Source: Paenibacillus lutimineralis (GTDB lineage: Bacteria; Bacillota; Bacilli; Paenibacillales; Paenibacillaceae). From it: a stretch of DNA of 64,000 bases. The notes under the pieces were generated by a model. That model was not told the origin of the DNA. It saw only the letters and a list, made by a program, of their open reading frames with translations, and made no database searches. Positions 1-8,922 of the stretch are shown in pieces. The position numbers and the translations under genes were made by a program. The stretch's first letter is position 1. Each line of letters opens with the position of its first letter. The stretch lies in NCBI RefSeq assembly GCF_003991425.1, contig NZ_CP034346.1, positions 1,029,501 to 1,093,500 on the forward strand, written 5' to 3'.

Positions 1-489
1 TCGACGTTTGGATTTTCCGCTGCGAGTACGGGAAGAGGAGCGTTTACTGCCTTTTCTACTCTTCCTGCCGCTTCCTTTGCTGCGGCGAGGTTTGTATTCG
101 TTCAGATTGTCGTCGTTGTTACCGCCCTTTCCCTTGGCTCCAGGAAGCAGGCTAGTGAACATCTTGGCCATCGGCGCAAACTGCTGAACCGTCTGCATAA
201 TCCTCTGTACCTTGCCCATTGTGGCGACGATTCCATCGATTCCACCCATACGGTCGATCATGCCTTTCAGATCGCCCAGATTCGGGATAGAGAATCCGCC
301 TCCAGCCTTGGCTGCCGTATTTGGAGCAGCGGGTAGTGGATCGGCCGGTTGTGAATAAGGAACAAGCGCGGAAGCCTCGATGATCTCGGTAGGATTGGAA
401 TCGAACGGCGTAATCCCTGGATAATTGTGCGAGTAGGGATACGAAGGGGGCGTCGCACTTCGCCGTGGAGGAGTGTAATGCGGCATCAT
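1..489 (-). CDS. YqfQ/VrrA-like protein, 3' end outside window
   Basis: An open frame of 163 codons starts with a double ATG at 489 on the minus strand and reaches the window edge without a stop, so the C-terminus is missing. The first 60 residues are rich in proline, serine and tyrosine. A middle segment (about residues 80-125) of the form GMIDRMGGIDGIVATMGKVQ followed by hydrophobic Met-rich helices resembles the helical core of the YqfQ-like family (YqfQ in Bacillus, VrrA in B. anthracis). The tail is a very basic Ser/Arg/Lys/Gly run, as expected for a nucleic-acid or spore-coat associated protein. No enzymatic motif is visible. The family match is from memory of the core and is moderate; the coding frame is well supported by its codon pattern. 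Confidence 0.6.
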   Translation of the reverse strand, partial: MMPHYTPPRRSATPPSYPYSHNYPGITPFDSNPTEIIEASALVPYSQPADPLPAAPNTAAKAGGGFSIPNLGDLKGMIDRMGGIDGIVATMGKVQRIMQTVQQFAPMAKMFTSLLPGAKGKGGNNDDNLNEYKPRRSKGSGRKSRKGSKRSSSRTRSGKSKRR

Positions 490-723
490 ATCACTTTCCT
501 TTACAAGTATTGTGTCAGGAGGTGGGTAGCGGCACTTGTCGCTTCTCCTTCCTGGTTATGCATATAAACCGTTAGTGTGACTAAGATAGTTCTTTAGTAA
601 ATAGGCATTTGCAATAATACAATGTATGTATCTACCCAGATTTTCGTCTGGACGAATGCCCCGGTTTTGTGGGCATTTGCGGAAAATGGGCGTTCTTTCT
701 GTGATGCGTGAAATCGTTAATGC

Positions 724-753
724 TTGAAAAAGATGACCTTACTCGGGTACAAT
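724..753 (+). promoter_or_regulatory. SigA-type promoter for yerC
   Basis: TTGAAA at 724-729 and TACAAT at 748-753 are separated by 18 bases. The expected transcription start, near 760, lies inside the longer open frame that begins at GTG 708. This argues that translation starts downstream, at GTG 792. Confidence 0.6.
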
Positions 754-791
754 GGTGGTGTGGTACAGTAACGGTAGGGGATGATGATTCA

Positions 792-1082
792 GTGCAACTT
801 AAGAAGTTGAATGATAAGACAATCGATCAATTGTTTGAAGCGATACTTTCTTTGGAGAATGTTGAGGAATGCTACGTCTTCTTTGATGATCTTTGTACAG
901 TTAACGAAATACAATCGCTCTCCCAGCGTCTGGAGGTAGCGAGAATGCTTGGCAAGGGTTCTACATATAATCAGATCGAAGCTGAGACTGGAGCTAGTAC
1001 GGCAACAATTTCACGTGTTAAGCGCTGTCTTAATTATGGTAATGATGGGTATAAAATGGCGCTTGAGCGCATCAACCTGTAA
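792..1082 (+). CDS. yerC: YerC/YecD family TrpR-like DNA-binding protein
   Basis: A small helix-turn-helix protein of 96 residues. The core (FFDDLCTVNEIQSLSQRLEV, then TGASTATISRVKRCLNYG) is almost identical to what I remember of Bacillus YerC, a TrpR-superfamily protein whose target is not well defined. The frame is open back to GTG 708, but the added 28 residues do not resemble the family and a sigma-A promoter lies inside them. I therefore start at GTG 792, which follows an AGGGG sequence and matches the usual ~100-residue length. The next gene follows in the same direction within 60 bases, so co-transcription with the chelatase and dgkB is likely. Confidence 0.85.
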   Translation: MQLKKLNDKTIDQLFEAILSLENVEECYVFFDDLCTVNEIQSLSQRLEVARMLGKGSTYNQIEAETGASTATISRVKRCLNYGNDGYKMALERINL

Positions 1083-1141
1083 TTGTGAAGACAGGGCCAG
1101 GGATATCACAGGATTGGACAGTCGGTCAGGGGGCATGTGAC

Positions 1142-1930
1142 ATGAAGAGTTTTCTGGGGAAGCCCGGGGTACTTGTTATTAGTCACGGGTCCCCTGATTT
1201 GGACTGGGTAGCCTTCGTCGACGAAGCGGTTGCAGGTGCGGTGGTAGAACTACAGGGAAATATCCCAATCGTATCCTCCTTTCTGGAGATTGTGGAAGGG
1301 CGGCTGATCCAAGACGGAATCGATCAGTTGGAAGCCTGGGGAGTGACAGATATTATCGTCATTCCGTTATTCGTCTCGTCGGGCAGTACTCATATCGATG
1401 AGATTTCATATGCACTTGGCATGAAGAGCACGCCGGAGAAGGAAACGGATTTAGAGCCTTTTTCTTTATCCGCTCGCGTGTTTTTTGGCGATCCGATCGA
1501 TGACGATCCGATCGTGGCAGAGATCGTCTGGGATAAGGTGAAGGAGCTGTCGACCAGGCCGGAGCGGGAAGTGCTGCTTCTCGTTGGCCATGGCAGTCGG
1601 CATGAGGGCTTCCGACAGCGCTGGGAGCGGGGGATCGCAGGACTATCCGCGCGTGTTGGTCGTCTCGGCGGTTTGGCTCATGCCGATTATGCGCTTCTAA
1701 GTCCGGATAGCTTACGCAGTAAAGTAAGCTATTGGCAGGAGGAGCGGGGCTATGAGGTGATCGTTGCTCCGCTATTTTTAAGTAAGGGCTACTTCACCGG
1801 TACAGTGATTCCATCTCGTCTAGAGGGACTATCTTATCGCTACCTGGGGGAGGCTTTATTGCCACATTCCAGGTTGTCCCGCTGGATATATCATCAGATA
1901 TTGAATATAATGGGATCATTGAAATTATGA
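1142..1930 (+). CDS. CbiX/SirB-type sirohydrochlorin chelatase
   Basis: A 262-residue protein made of two similar halves, each beginning with a beta strand and a His-Gly-Ser motif: VISHGS (His15) and LLVGHGSR (His150). This is the arrangement of CbiX/SirB, the class II chelatases that insert Co or Fe into sirohydrochlorin for B12 or siroheme; the histidines bind the metal. The frame could begin at GTG 1085, but ATG 1142 has an AGGGGG sequence seven bases upstream and gives the family's usual length. No other tetrapyrrole gene lies nearby, so the metal and pathway (siroheme, cobalamin or a stand-alone role) cannot be decided here. It lies between yerC and dgkB on the same strand. Confidence 0.82.
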   Translation: MKSFLGKPGVLVISHGSPDLDWVAFVDEAVAGAVVELQGNIPIVSSFLEIVEGRLIQDGIDQLEAWGVTDIIVIPLFVSSGSTHIDEISYALGMKSTPEKETDLEPFSLSARVFFGDPIDDDPIVAEIVWDKVKELSTRPEREVLLLVGHGSRHEGFRQRWERGIAGLSARVGRLGGLAHADYALLSPDSLRSKVSYWQEERGYEVIVAPLFLSKGYFTGTVIPSRLEGLSYRYLGEALLPHSRLSRWIYHQILNIMGSLKL

Positions 1931-1951
1931 TAAACAGGTGGCGTTCAAGTA

Positions 1952-2839
1952 ATGAAAAAAGCTAGGCTTATCTATAATCCTACTTCCGGAAGGGAAGAAA
2001 TGCGGAGATTGCTTCCGTCTATTCTGGATCGGTTGGACCAGGCCGGTATAGAGACTTCTTGTCATGCGACGACTGGAGACGGAGATGCTACGCGTGAGGC
2101 CGCTGAATCCGTGCAGCGTGGCTATGACATTCTAATTGCTGCCGGTGGCGATGGGACGCTGAACGAGGTCGTGAACGGGATGGCAGGGTATGATGATTTG
2201 CCGCCATTAGGTATTTTTCCGCTTGGAACGACCAATGACTTCGCGCGGGCAATGAAGATTCCAAAGCGCTGGGAAGATTTCTGTGATCTGGTCATTGAGA
2301 ATAAGACGAGACCGATTGATATCGGTAAGGTGAACGGACGACATTTTATAAATATTGCAGGTGGCGGCTCACTAACGGAATTAACCTATGAGGTTCCAAG
2401 CCGTTTGAAGACGATGATCGGTCAATTGGCTTACTACATGAAGGGAATCGAGAAAATGATCAACCTCTCGCCTACGGAGCTGGTTATCCGTGCTGAAGGG
2501 ATCGGCGAGGTAGAGGGCGAGTTCATGATGTTCCTGATCGCGAACAGCAACTCGGTTGGCGGCTTCGAGCGGCTGGCGCCAGACGCCAGAATCGATGACG
2601 GCCTACTAGACGTCATTGCCGTGAAGAAATGTAATCTGGCGGAGTTTATCCGCTTGGTTACAATGGCACTGCGCGGCGATCATTTCAATGATCCTCGGAT
2701 CATGTACTTCAAGACAGAACGGATGGAGGTTACCTCCCCAGGGCATGTCCTGCTCAACCTGGATGGTGAACTCGGCGGCGAACTCCCAGGCGTTTTCGAG
2801 ATTTTGCCGCGGCATTTGCATATTTTTGCGCATGAGTAG
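1952..2839 (+). CDS. dgkB: diacylglycerol kinase, DgkB/YegS/BmrU family
   Basis: A soluble lipid kinase of 295 residues. The nucleotide-binding GGDGTLNEV motif is at residues 65-73, preceded by the N-terminal YNPTSGR strand-loop, and followed by PLGTTNDFARA, both hallmarks of the DAGK catalytic domain. The C-terminal half has the expected beta sandwich with DARIDDGLLDV and the acidic LDGE motif. In Gram-positives this enzyme phosphorylates diacylglycerol released during lipoteichoic acid synthesis and returns it to phospholipid synthesis. It starts 21 bases after the chelatase, probably in the same transcript. Bacillus DgkB is often encoded near an rlmCD-type methyltransferase gene, and rlmD is indeed the next gene here. 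Confidence 0.92.
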   Translation: MKKARLIYNPTSGREEMRRLLPSILDRLDQAGIETSCHATTGDGDATREAAESVQRGYDILIAAGGDGTLNEVVNGMAGYDDLPPLGIFPLGTTNDFARAMKIPKRWEDFCDLVIENKTRPIDIGKVNGRHFINIAGGGSLTELTYEVPSRLKTMIGQLAYYMKGIEKMINLSPTELVIRAEGIGEVEGEFMMFLIANSNSVGGFERLAPDARIDDGLLDVIAVKKCNLAEFIRLVTMALRGDHFNDPRIMYFKTERMEVTSPGHVLLNLDGELGGELPGVFEILPRHLHIFAHE

Positions 2840-2895
2840 AAGGAGTTTAAGTGTGTGGTTCACGGATATGACCGTTAGCTAACCGTTTGAATCTC

Positions 2896-3078
2896 TAACG
2901 AAACTACAGATCGCTATTTCCGCATTAATAGCGGCAACTTTAATCTAACGAAACTCTGGATCGTTATTTGGGAGAAATACGGGCTTTAAGCCCCTATTTT
3001 GTGCGAATAGCGATATCCAGTTTCGTTAAAATTTGCGGAAGCTTTTTTTGGTCCAAATAACGATACCTAGTTTCGTTA
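2896..3078. repeat. four 24-base repeats in nested inverted order
   Basis: Four copies of one element: TAACGAAACT, four variable bases, then ATCGYTATTT. Copies 2896-2919 and 2946-2969 read on the plus strand; 3005-3028 and 3055-3078 read on the minus strand. Spacers are 26, 35 and 26 bases, so the arrangement is symmetrical and could fold into one long hairpin (outer with outer, inner with inner). It fills the gap between dgkB and rlmD, and the last copy ends 114 bases before the rlmD start. A role in termination or as a small non-autonomous repeat is inference. Confidence 0.85.
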
Positions 3079-3191
3079 GAAACTGGAATCAAGGTTCCCC
3101 TGCCTTGTTGGCGGGGGTTTTGCATGAAAAGAGAATGTACATCGTACATGAAATAGACTTATTTAACGTGGAAAGAAGTGAAGCGGTAGCC

Positions 3192-4646
3192 ATGAAGAAA
3201 CAGCGGGATCGGGCAAGAGGTATGAAGGCGAATGCAGGTAAGGCAGAAGCAATAGCCGGATTGCCAGTTGTCAAGAATGACGAGGTAATTATCGACATCA
3301 TCGGGATGAACCATGACGGCGAAGGTGTAGGCCGTGCTGAAGGCTACACCTTGTTCGTTGCAGGAGCGCTCCCGGGTGAACAAGCGCGGGTTAAGGTGCT
3401 GAAGACGAAGAAGCAGTACGGTTACGCCAAGCTGCTTGAGCTGCTTCAGACTAGTCCGCAGCGTGTAACAGCGCCTTGCCCGATCTATCATCAATGCGGC
3501 GGCTGCCAGCTTCAACATTTGGGCTATTCTGGTCAATTGGAGTGGAAACGCCAGCATGTTGTGGACGCGCTGGAGCGGATTGGGAAGCTGACGGTGGCGA
3601 AGGAAGACGATTCAACTGCTATTAGAGTACTGCCGACTTTAGGAATGTCCGAACCGTGGCGCTATCGTAACAAAGCCCAGGTACCCGTTGGCGTGACAGA
3701 TGGAGCGTTGGTCGGAGGATTTTATGCTCGCGGTAGTCACCGTATCATCGACATGGAGACCTGTCTGATCCAGCATGAGAACAATGACGATGTAGTCGCT
3801 AAGGTGAAGGAGATCGCCCGTCGTCTTGGCATCTCTGCTTACGATGAAGAATCCGGACAAGGATTGCTTCGTCATGTTGTCGTGAAAGTTGGCTTCAAGA
3901 CGGGGGAAATGATGCTCGTCCTCGTAACGAATGGGGACAAGATTCCACGGGCCCAGGAATGGATCGAAGCAATCCGTCATGAGATTCCGGCGGTCGTAAG
4001 TATCTGCCAGAACGTGAATAAGAGACAGACGAACGTTATCTTTGGCGATGTAACCCGCGTCTTGTGGGGACGTGAGACGATCTACGATTACATTGGGGAC
4101 GTGAAGTTTGCCATCTCGGCGCGTTCTTTTTATCAAGTGAACCCTGTGCAAACAGAGGTTCTGTACGGGAAAACCGTAGAGTATGCTGGACTCACTGGCA
4201 AGGAAACAGTAATCGACGCATATTGCGGAATCGGCACCATTTCCTTGTTCCTGGCTCAACATGCCGCTAAAGTGTATGGTGTCGAAATTGTACCAGAAGC
4301 GATTGAGGATGCTCGTCGCAACGCTAAGCTGAACGGCATGGATAACGTAACCTTTGAGGTCGGCGCCTCTGAGGATGTCATTCCGTCCTGGAAGGAGCAA
4401 GACATCGAAGCCGACATCATCGTCGTCGACCCGCCGCGTAAAGGCTGTGACCCTCGCCTGCTAGAGACGATCCTCGAAATGAAGCCAGAGCGGGTGGTAT
4501 ATGTGAGCTGCAACCCTTCTACGTTAGCACGGGATTTGCGGGTACTAGAGGACGGCGGCTATCGCACTGTTGAGGTGCAGCCGGTGGATATGTTCCCGCA
4601 TACGGTGCATGTGGAGTGTTGCTCACTGTTGGTTAGGAATGACTAA
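3192..4646 (+). CDS. rlmD: 23S rRNA (uracil-5-)-methyltransferase, RlmD/RlmCD type
   Basis: A 484-residue SAM-dependent enzyme that makes 5-methyluridine in 23S rRNA (U1939, and U747 as well in RlmCD-type enzymes of Bacilli). In order: a basic N-terminus, a TRAM RNA-binding domain (about residues 25-85), an iron-sulphur cluster site Cys96-x5-Cys102-x2-Cys105 plus a later Cys in ETCLIQ, the SAM motif [15 protein letters not shown], and the catalytic cysteine in VSCNPS (Cys440). The frame is open to 3033, but that stretch falls in the repeat region; ATG 3192 follows a GAAAGAAGTG sequence. A terminator follows. Degenerate copies of its last ~15 codons occur at 8923, 10918 and 20345 and appear to mark integration events. 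Confidence 0.9.
   Translation: MKKQRDRARGMKANAGKAEAIAGLPVVKNDEVIIDIIGMNHDGEGVGRAEGYTLFVAGALPGEQARVKVLKTKKQYGYAKLLELLQTSPQRVTAPCPIYHQCGGCQLQHLGYSGQLEWKRQHVVDALERIGKLTVAKEDDSTAIRVLPTLGMSEPWRYRNKAQVPVGVTDGALVGGFYARGSHRIIDMETCLIQHENNDDVVAKVKEIARRLGISAYDEESGQGLLRHVVVKVGFKTGEMMLVLVTNGDKIPRAQEWIEAIRHEIPAVVSICQNVNKRQTNVIFGDVTRVLWGRETIYDYIGDVKFAISARSFYQVNPVQTEVLYGKTVEYAGLTGKETVIDAYCGIGTISLFLAQHAAKVYGVEIVPEAIEDARRNAKLNGMDNVTFEVGASEDVIPSWKEQDIEADIIVVDPPRKGCDPRLLETILEMKPERVVYVSCNPSTLARDLRVLEDGGYRTVEVQPVDMFPHTVHVECCSLLVRND
4598..4620 (+). repeat. rlmD 3'-end site, copy A (intact gene)
   Basis: The end of rlmD (coding [15 protein letters not shown]) contains CATGTGGAGT. Related sequences at 8923 (B), 10918 (C) and 20345 (D) can each be read as the last codons of an rlmD-type gene. 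The 3' end of rum-type methyltransferase genes is a known integration site for integrative elements in streptococci. Confidence 0.55.
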
Positions 4647-4675
4647 TAGTTGAGGTGTATTGGCGGGAAACTGAC

Positions 4676-4705
4676 GAAGTGGGTTAATAGCCCGCTTCTT
4701 TTTTA
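4676..4705 (+). terminator. terminator after rlmD
   Basis: GAAGTGGG at 4676-4683 pairs with CCCGCTTC at 4691-4698 (one G-T pair), with a seven-base loop and a run of six T. Confidence 0.85.
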
Positions 4706-5042
4706 TAGCGAAGTAACGTATCGAGTGAAGTATTTAGAGAATATGTGCGTTTCTCTTGATTTTTCCCTTTTCATGTAACCAACTATCCGTTTCTTACACT
4801 CTGCTGTGAATGTAAGTTTCTGTTTTGGCACAGTAGAACCGTCCTAATCGAGTTGGTTCATTCTACTAGCCCTTATTTTTTCCGTTTAACTAAGTATAAC
4901 TGATCCATTGTAAAGACCAGTAGAAACGATGGTAATTATATTCGAACAAGTACCCCTTCATTGATAAATTACACAAAACTCCTATTTTATTTGCGCGAAA
5001 ATTTCATGAGACTTCTTGTACGTACATAAATAGAATATGTCG

Positions 5043-5071
5043 TTTACAAATAATTCCTCGGGACGTAATAT
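5043..5071 (+). promoter_or_regulatory. promoter of the ABC-3C/TIR cassette
   Basis: TTTACA at 5043-5048 and TAATAT at 5066-5071 with a 17-base spacer, 40 bases before the first start codon. It is the only clear sigma-A-like site before the four overlapping genes. The preceding 4706-5042 holds no gene I can recognise and is AT-rich. Confidence 0.5.
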
Positions 5072-5111
5072 AGTATAGAAGAACTATATTACTTTGACCG
5101 GGTGTGGTGAA

Positions 5112-5840
5112 ATGGAAGTAGCTCCTGAACGGATTGCAGATCTTGCTGAAAGAATGTTTTCTTTCCAGCAATCAGACCTTCAAATGGTGGCTTATTATGT
5201 TGGTATTCCATCAAGTGAATATATAGGAAATGGTTCGACTATTAAAGATAATGCTATTAGGTTGGCTGAGGTAGCCGCCCGTAAAGGGCTGGCTACTTTT
5301 GAACAACTTGAAAGACGTTTAAGACGGGAATACAATCATCAGTCTGAGTTAAAACCACTGCATAAAAGATCTATTGTAGATTTTGGTAAACTACTTGATG
5401 GGTTATTAGTCAGTGTTAGCAGTATGGAATTTAGCATGTCTCAAATAAAAAAAGGTAAACCACCTGTAAAGCTTGTAAAAAAGTTGCGAAATGCAAAGAT
5501 AGAGGGAACATTATTTACTTATGCGGTTCGATGTAGGAATGATATTGCATACATAAGAAGAGAAGCTGAGAAGATTGGATATCAAGGGTACAGCAACCTG
5601 CAACTAAGATTACAGTCGATATTTGTGAATGTAATTATGAAAAGAATGCCATGCCCTCCAAACACAGCAGAAGATCATTACCATTACTTTGTTGATTTCT
5701 TATATGAAAACTGTGTACCAGATAGTTATCAAGAGTTAGAGTATTTGGACGATATGCTCGCAGGAATAATATTTGATACAGTAGCTCATTGTGTAATAGG
5801 GTGGGATAAAGATGATACCAAGCAGGTTGTTCTCAATTAA
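5112..5840 (+). CDS. ABC-3C component with N-terminal EAD domain
   Basis: A 242-residue protein. Residues about 5-70 (ADLAERMFSFQQSDLQMVAY, a GIPSSEYIG turn, AIRLAEVAARKGLATFEQLE) match the shape of effector-associated domain 1 (EAD1), a small Death-like helical domain that self-associates and recruits partners in prokaryotic conflict systems. The rest is helical with no known catalytic motif, as expected of the C-terminal domain that ties ABC-three-component effectors to their middle component and ATPase. ATG 5112 is chosen over TTG 5094, although its ribosome site is weak. The end overlaps the next gene by 29 bases. Assignment to the ABC-3C class rests mainly on the neighbours; the EAD call is from pattern. 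Confidence 0.62.
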   Translation: MEVAPERIADLAERMFSFQQSDLQMVAYYVGIPSSEYIGNGSTIKDNAIRLAEVAARKGLATFEQLERRLRREYNHQSELKPLHKRSIVDFGKLLDGLLVSVSSMEFSMSQIKKGKPPVKLVKKLRNAKIEGTLFTYAVRCRNDIAYIRREAEKIGYQGYSNLQLRLQSIFVNVIMKRMPCPPNTAEDHYHYFVDFLYENCVPDSYQELEYLDDMLAGIIFDTVAHCVIGWDKDDTKQVVLN

Positions 5841-6258
5841 TGCTCAAGAAGAATTAAACGCAATCTATCTTTTAGCTTTGTTAAAGGATTTTGATAATAA
5901 ATGTGATATTCAGACCCTTGTCTATGCATTATACCTATTAAAGAATGGCGATTATTCCAGTGATAATATGTTTCCTGATGAGTTCATCGCAAGTGCTGTT
6001 AATAGAAATATTAATAACTTTCCCTTAATCAATAATTCCTTCAAAAAGGGTATTGCGTTTCTGCTTCAACATAAACTGATTAAATCCCAAAACTTTAATA
6101 ATACATTGATCTATTGTCTGAATAAAGAAAATGCTGTTGGTCTAAAAATTCCTGAAAGAGTTGATAAAAAGGCAAAAAAAGTAGTTTGTGAAATTAATCA
6201 ACATGATCAAGCTAAGTTGAAGATATTGTTTAGAAAGCAGGAGCATCCGTATGAGTAA
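5812..6258 (+). CDS. ABC-3C middle component-like protein
   Basis: A 148-residue protein, rich in Leu, Asn and Lys, probably a winged-helix-like fold: two N-terminal helices (AQEELNAIYLLALLKDF), a middle of 60 residues, and a helix FKKGIAFLLQHKLIK before a short beta segment. Size, position directly before a DUF2326-type ATPase, and overlapping frames (29 bases with the gene before, 8 with the gene after) fit the middle component of ABC-three-component systems, which links effector and ATPase. I see no catalytic residues. Function is inferred from context; sequence alone would leave it hypothetical. Confidence 0.55.
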   Translation: MIPSRLFSINAQEELNAIYLLALLKDFDNKCDIQTLVYALYLLKNGDYSSDNMFPDEFIASAVNRNINNFPLINNSFKKGIAFLLQHKLIKSQNFNNTLIYCLNKENAVGLKIPERVDKKAKKVVCEINQHDQAKLKILFRKQEHPYE

Positions 6259-8152
6259 ACAGTTACTTTTCATTCATCGAGTTCTGCTCGATCCACCAAT
6301 TTATCAAGAAGATACGACTTTTCGTCATGGATTAAACGTAATATGGGCAGAGTCTACTGATAAAGGTTCTGCAAATAGTGTTGGGAAAACCACGCTTAAA
6401 AATCTAATTGATTATGGATTAGGTAAAACAGAATTTATATCGGAAGAGAAATATCAACAAATCCCATCATTACAAAATCGCTGTCTAGTTTTAATGTTCG
6501 GTTGTTACGAGGAAAAGTATACCTTGAGAAGAATGCTACCTAAAATAGATCACTGTGTAGTGTATCGTGAGTGGAGTATGGAGGAACGAGAAACTGATAT
6601 TGAGTTTATTGGTGACATCTCAGGTTATTTGGCATGGTTAGAAAATAAATTATGGAATGGGCGCAACCGTCCCTCTAATGATTTAAAGATCTCTTTTCGT
6701 CAAGTAATGCCATTAATGGCTCGTGATCAGATATCAGGCTTTTCTGCTCTGGAAAAATCATTTAAATCAGAAAAAAAGAAAGTTACGCAAGACCGCTTAA
6801 CCTTTCTTCTAGGCTTCATAACCCAAGAGCGTATTAAAGCGCGTGAGGAACAGGAAACAGCAACCACCCTTGTTGAAGAAAATAAGGCTACTCCCAAAAT
6901 ACTAGAAAAGTTTTTATCAACACAAGAGATAGCCGAGGAAGAAATAAAATGGAAACTATCGTCATTACGTGGTGAATTGGCTGAAAAGGTTTCTGAACGC
7001 AGGGCAAAGGAAACAAATATTAAAAAAATTCAAGAGACCGAACTAACTCGCTTAACCGAAGACCTTATAAAAATACGAAATCAATATGAAGATATTGAAG
7101 GTAACCTATTAATAACTGAATCACGTATTGATCAATATACAAAAGCTCAAAAAGAAGCCATATTAGAAATAGAAGAACTTGAAGTTCTCATTGAAGCTAG
7201 AGAATCTTTTAAGTTATTAAATACATATAACTGCCCCCACTGTCACAAAGAGTTACCGAAAGAAATGATTAACCAAGTATTGCATGATTGCGGAGCATTA
7301 AATAATTCTGAACAGAAGGAAATCAGCCCAGATTTAAATGCTATAGAAGAAAGGAAATTGGTACTAAGTTTTGAAATCGAGGATTTAATGGACGCAGTTG
7401 AAGGTTTATCTGAAAGATTGGGAGTATTAAGAAGGAATAAAAAAGAAGTAGGAACTAAGCTTATTAATGCACACAATAAAATTACTGAGATGGAAAAACA
7501 GCAACAAAACGATTTGCTGCAAATGAATAACTCTATAAATGAGCTTGAAAATCAAATTGATCATTTAGTAAAGACGGAGTCGCTTTATAAAAGAAAGGAA
7601 GAATTATTAAAACAATTAAGGGCTTATCGTAAGCAAAAGCGAGAAGCTGATGCTAAAGTGAAAGAGATCAATGAAAGTGAAAAAGAGATGAAAATAACTT
7701 TATCTTCTTATTTTCATGAAATTGTATCCTTTCTTTATAACAATCAGCGTAAGGGGAAATTAGATCCAGAAACATTAAAGCCGCAGATACTACATATAAA
7801 TGGCGATATGAAAGATGACGGCGCGGCAGCAATCACTGTGGCAACTATCGCATTTGATCTTGCACTCTTGAAATATAGCTTGGAATTCTGCACTTCAGAG
7901 CATTTATTGTTATTGGTACATGATTCTCCTGCACAATATGAAATTGATCTATCTAATATTTACGCTAAAGTTTTTGATTGGGTAATCAAGCTGGAGAAAC
8001 AGGAAATGAAAAATTATGGAGAAATCAGATTTCAATATATTATCACATCGTTATATATACCTGAAAATGTAAAAGAAAACAGTCATGGGTATATACGAAA
8101 AAAATTATATGGAGGTACTGACGATGGCAAGTTATTCGGAATCACTTATTGA
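6251..8152 (+). CDS. Rad50-like ABC ATPase of ABC-3C system (DUF2326 type)
   Basis: A 633-residue SMC/Rad50-type ATPase. The Walker A lies at residues 41-48 (ANSVGKTT, Lys46). About residues 190-315 and 360-490 are charged coiled coil. Between them Cys328-Pro-His-Cys331 sits where Rad50 carries its zinc hook, so two molecules may join through zinc. A C-terminal ATPase lobe follows with LLLLVHDSP (Asp558) as the Walker B/D-loop region. Short size, the HDSP motif and small partner genes fit the DUF2326 family, the ATPase of ABC-three-component systems, predicted to act on nucleoprotein ends or invading DNA. It overlaps both neighbours, implying translational coupling and fixed stoichiometry. 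Confidence 0.75.
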   Translation: MSKQLLFIHRVLLDPPIYQEDTTFRHGLNVIWAESTDKGSANSVGKTTLKNLIDYGLGKTEFISEEKYQQIPSLQNRCLVLMFGCYEEKYTLRRMLPKIDHCVVYREWSMEERETDIEFIGDISGYLAWLENKLWNGRNRPSNDLKISFRQVMPLMARDQISGFSALEKSFKSEKKKVTQDRLTFLLGFITQERIKAREEQETATTLVEENKATPKILEKFLSTQEIAEEEIKWKLSSLRGELAEKVSERRAKETNIKKIQETELTRLTEDLIKIRNQYEDIEGNLLITESRIDQYTKAQKEAILEIEELEVLIEARESFKLLNTYNCPHCHKELPKEMINQVLHDCGALNNSEQKEISPDLNAIEERKLVLSFEIEDLMDAVEGLSERLGVLRRNKKEVGTKLINAHNKITEMEKQQQNDLLQMNNSINELENQIDHLVKTESLYKRKEELLKQLRAYRKQKREADAKVKEINESEKEMKITLSSYFHEIVSFLYNNQRKGKLDPETLKPQILHINGDMKDDGAAAITVATIAFDLALLKYSLEFCTSEHLLLLVHDSPAQYEIDLSNIYAKVFDWVIKLEKQEMKNYGEIRFQYIITSLYIPENVKENSHGYIRKKLYGGTDDGKLFGITY

Positions 8153-8846
8153 AAAAACACACGAAAAGAAAATTGAAATAATTGAAACAATGGCAACTCG
8201 TTATGATTTTGCAGGTATAAGGCTTGTAGGGCAGGCTTCTGGAATAAATATAGCCTACTTTGTTGGGGAGAAAATGACTACCTTTGAAATGGTGGAATCA
8301 TTGTTTCAGGTTGCTGAAAGAAAAGGTAAACTTATGCAACTGGTAGAGCAATTAATAGAACCGGAGCGCAATGCAGCAAACGATATACGGAATCTTTTGG
8401 GGGTACAAGACAAACCAAGATTAGAGAGCATTGATACTTTTACTTCCTCGAATAACATTACTAAGAAGGTGTTTCTTAGCCACTCAAGTAATGATAAGCC
8501 ATTTGTGCGGAAATTGAGCGATAAATTGCACAAGGATGGTTTTCAAAGCTGGGTTGATGAAGTTGAAATAAAGGTAGGATTTTCTATAAGTAATTCTATC
8601 GAAAGCGGAATTTTAACAAGTGGTTATTTTGTTATTGTTCTTACTCCAGATGCTGTTTCTTCCGAATGGGTGCGCCGCGAGCTAGATATTGCAACTCTTA
8701 GAGAAATTAGACAAAAGGATATTTTTGTATTACCTATCTTGCTAAAAGATTGCACAATACCGTCAATGATTGCCACTAAAAAGTATGCGAACTTTAAAGA
8801 CTCCTTCGATCATGGGTATAGTGAGCTATTAGAAGCTCTAAAATAA
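8124..8846 (+). CDS. EAD-like plus TIR domain effector
   Basis: A 240-residue two-domain protein. Residues about 15-75 (YDFAGIRLVGQASGINIAYF, then FEMVESLFQVAERKGKLMQL) have the EAD-like pattern of two helical halves around a Gly-Ile turn and an end helix with RKGKL. From Lys114 a TIR domain runs to the end: KKVFLSHSSND, then WVDEVEIKVG, VIVLTP and SSEWVRRE, with Trp182 and Glu186, the latter where TIR NADases have their catalytic glutamate. NAD+ depletion on activation is the likely effector activity. The frame is open to 8085, but ATG 8124 has GGAGGT seven bases upstream. It overlaps the ATPase gene by 29 bases, so it belongs to the same unit. Confidence 0.8.
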   Translation: MASYSESLIEKTHEKKIEIIETMATRYDFAGIRLVGQASGINIAYFVGEKMTTFEMVESLFQVAERKGKLMQLVEQLIEPERNAANDIRNLLGVQDKPRLESIDTFTSSNNITKKVFLSHSSNDKPFVRKLSDKLHKDGFQSWVDEVEIKVGFSISNSIESGILTSGYFVIVLTPDAVSSEWVRRELDIATLREIRQKDIFVLPILLKDCTIPSMIATKKYANFKDSFDHGYSELLEALK

Positions 8847-8922
8847 TATCGGATAATAGGAAAAACCGTAGTTTGATAAAATAATTATCAGCCAATTCTG
8901 CCACATCAGGATTGTTAATTAT

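Noticed and set aside
3639..4400. 253-codon minus-strand frame opposite rlmD
   Set aside because: rlmD motifs occupy the same DNA on the plus strand; the other product is low in conserved features.
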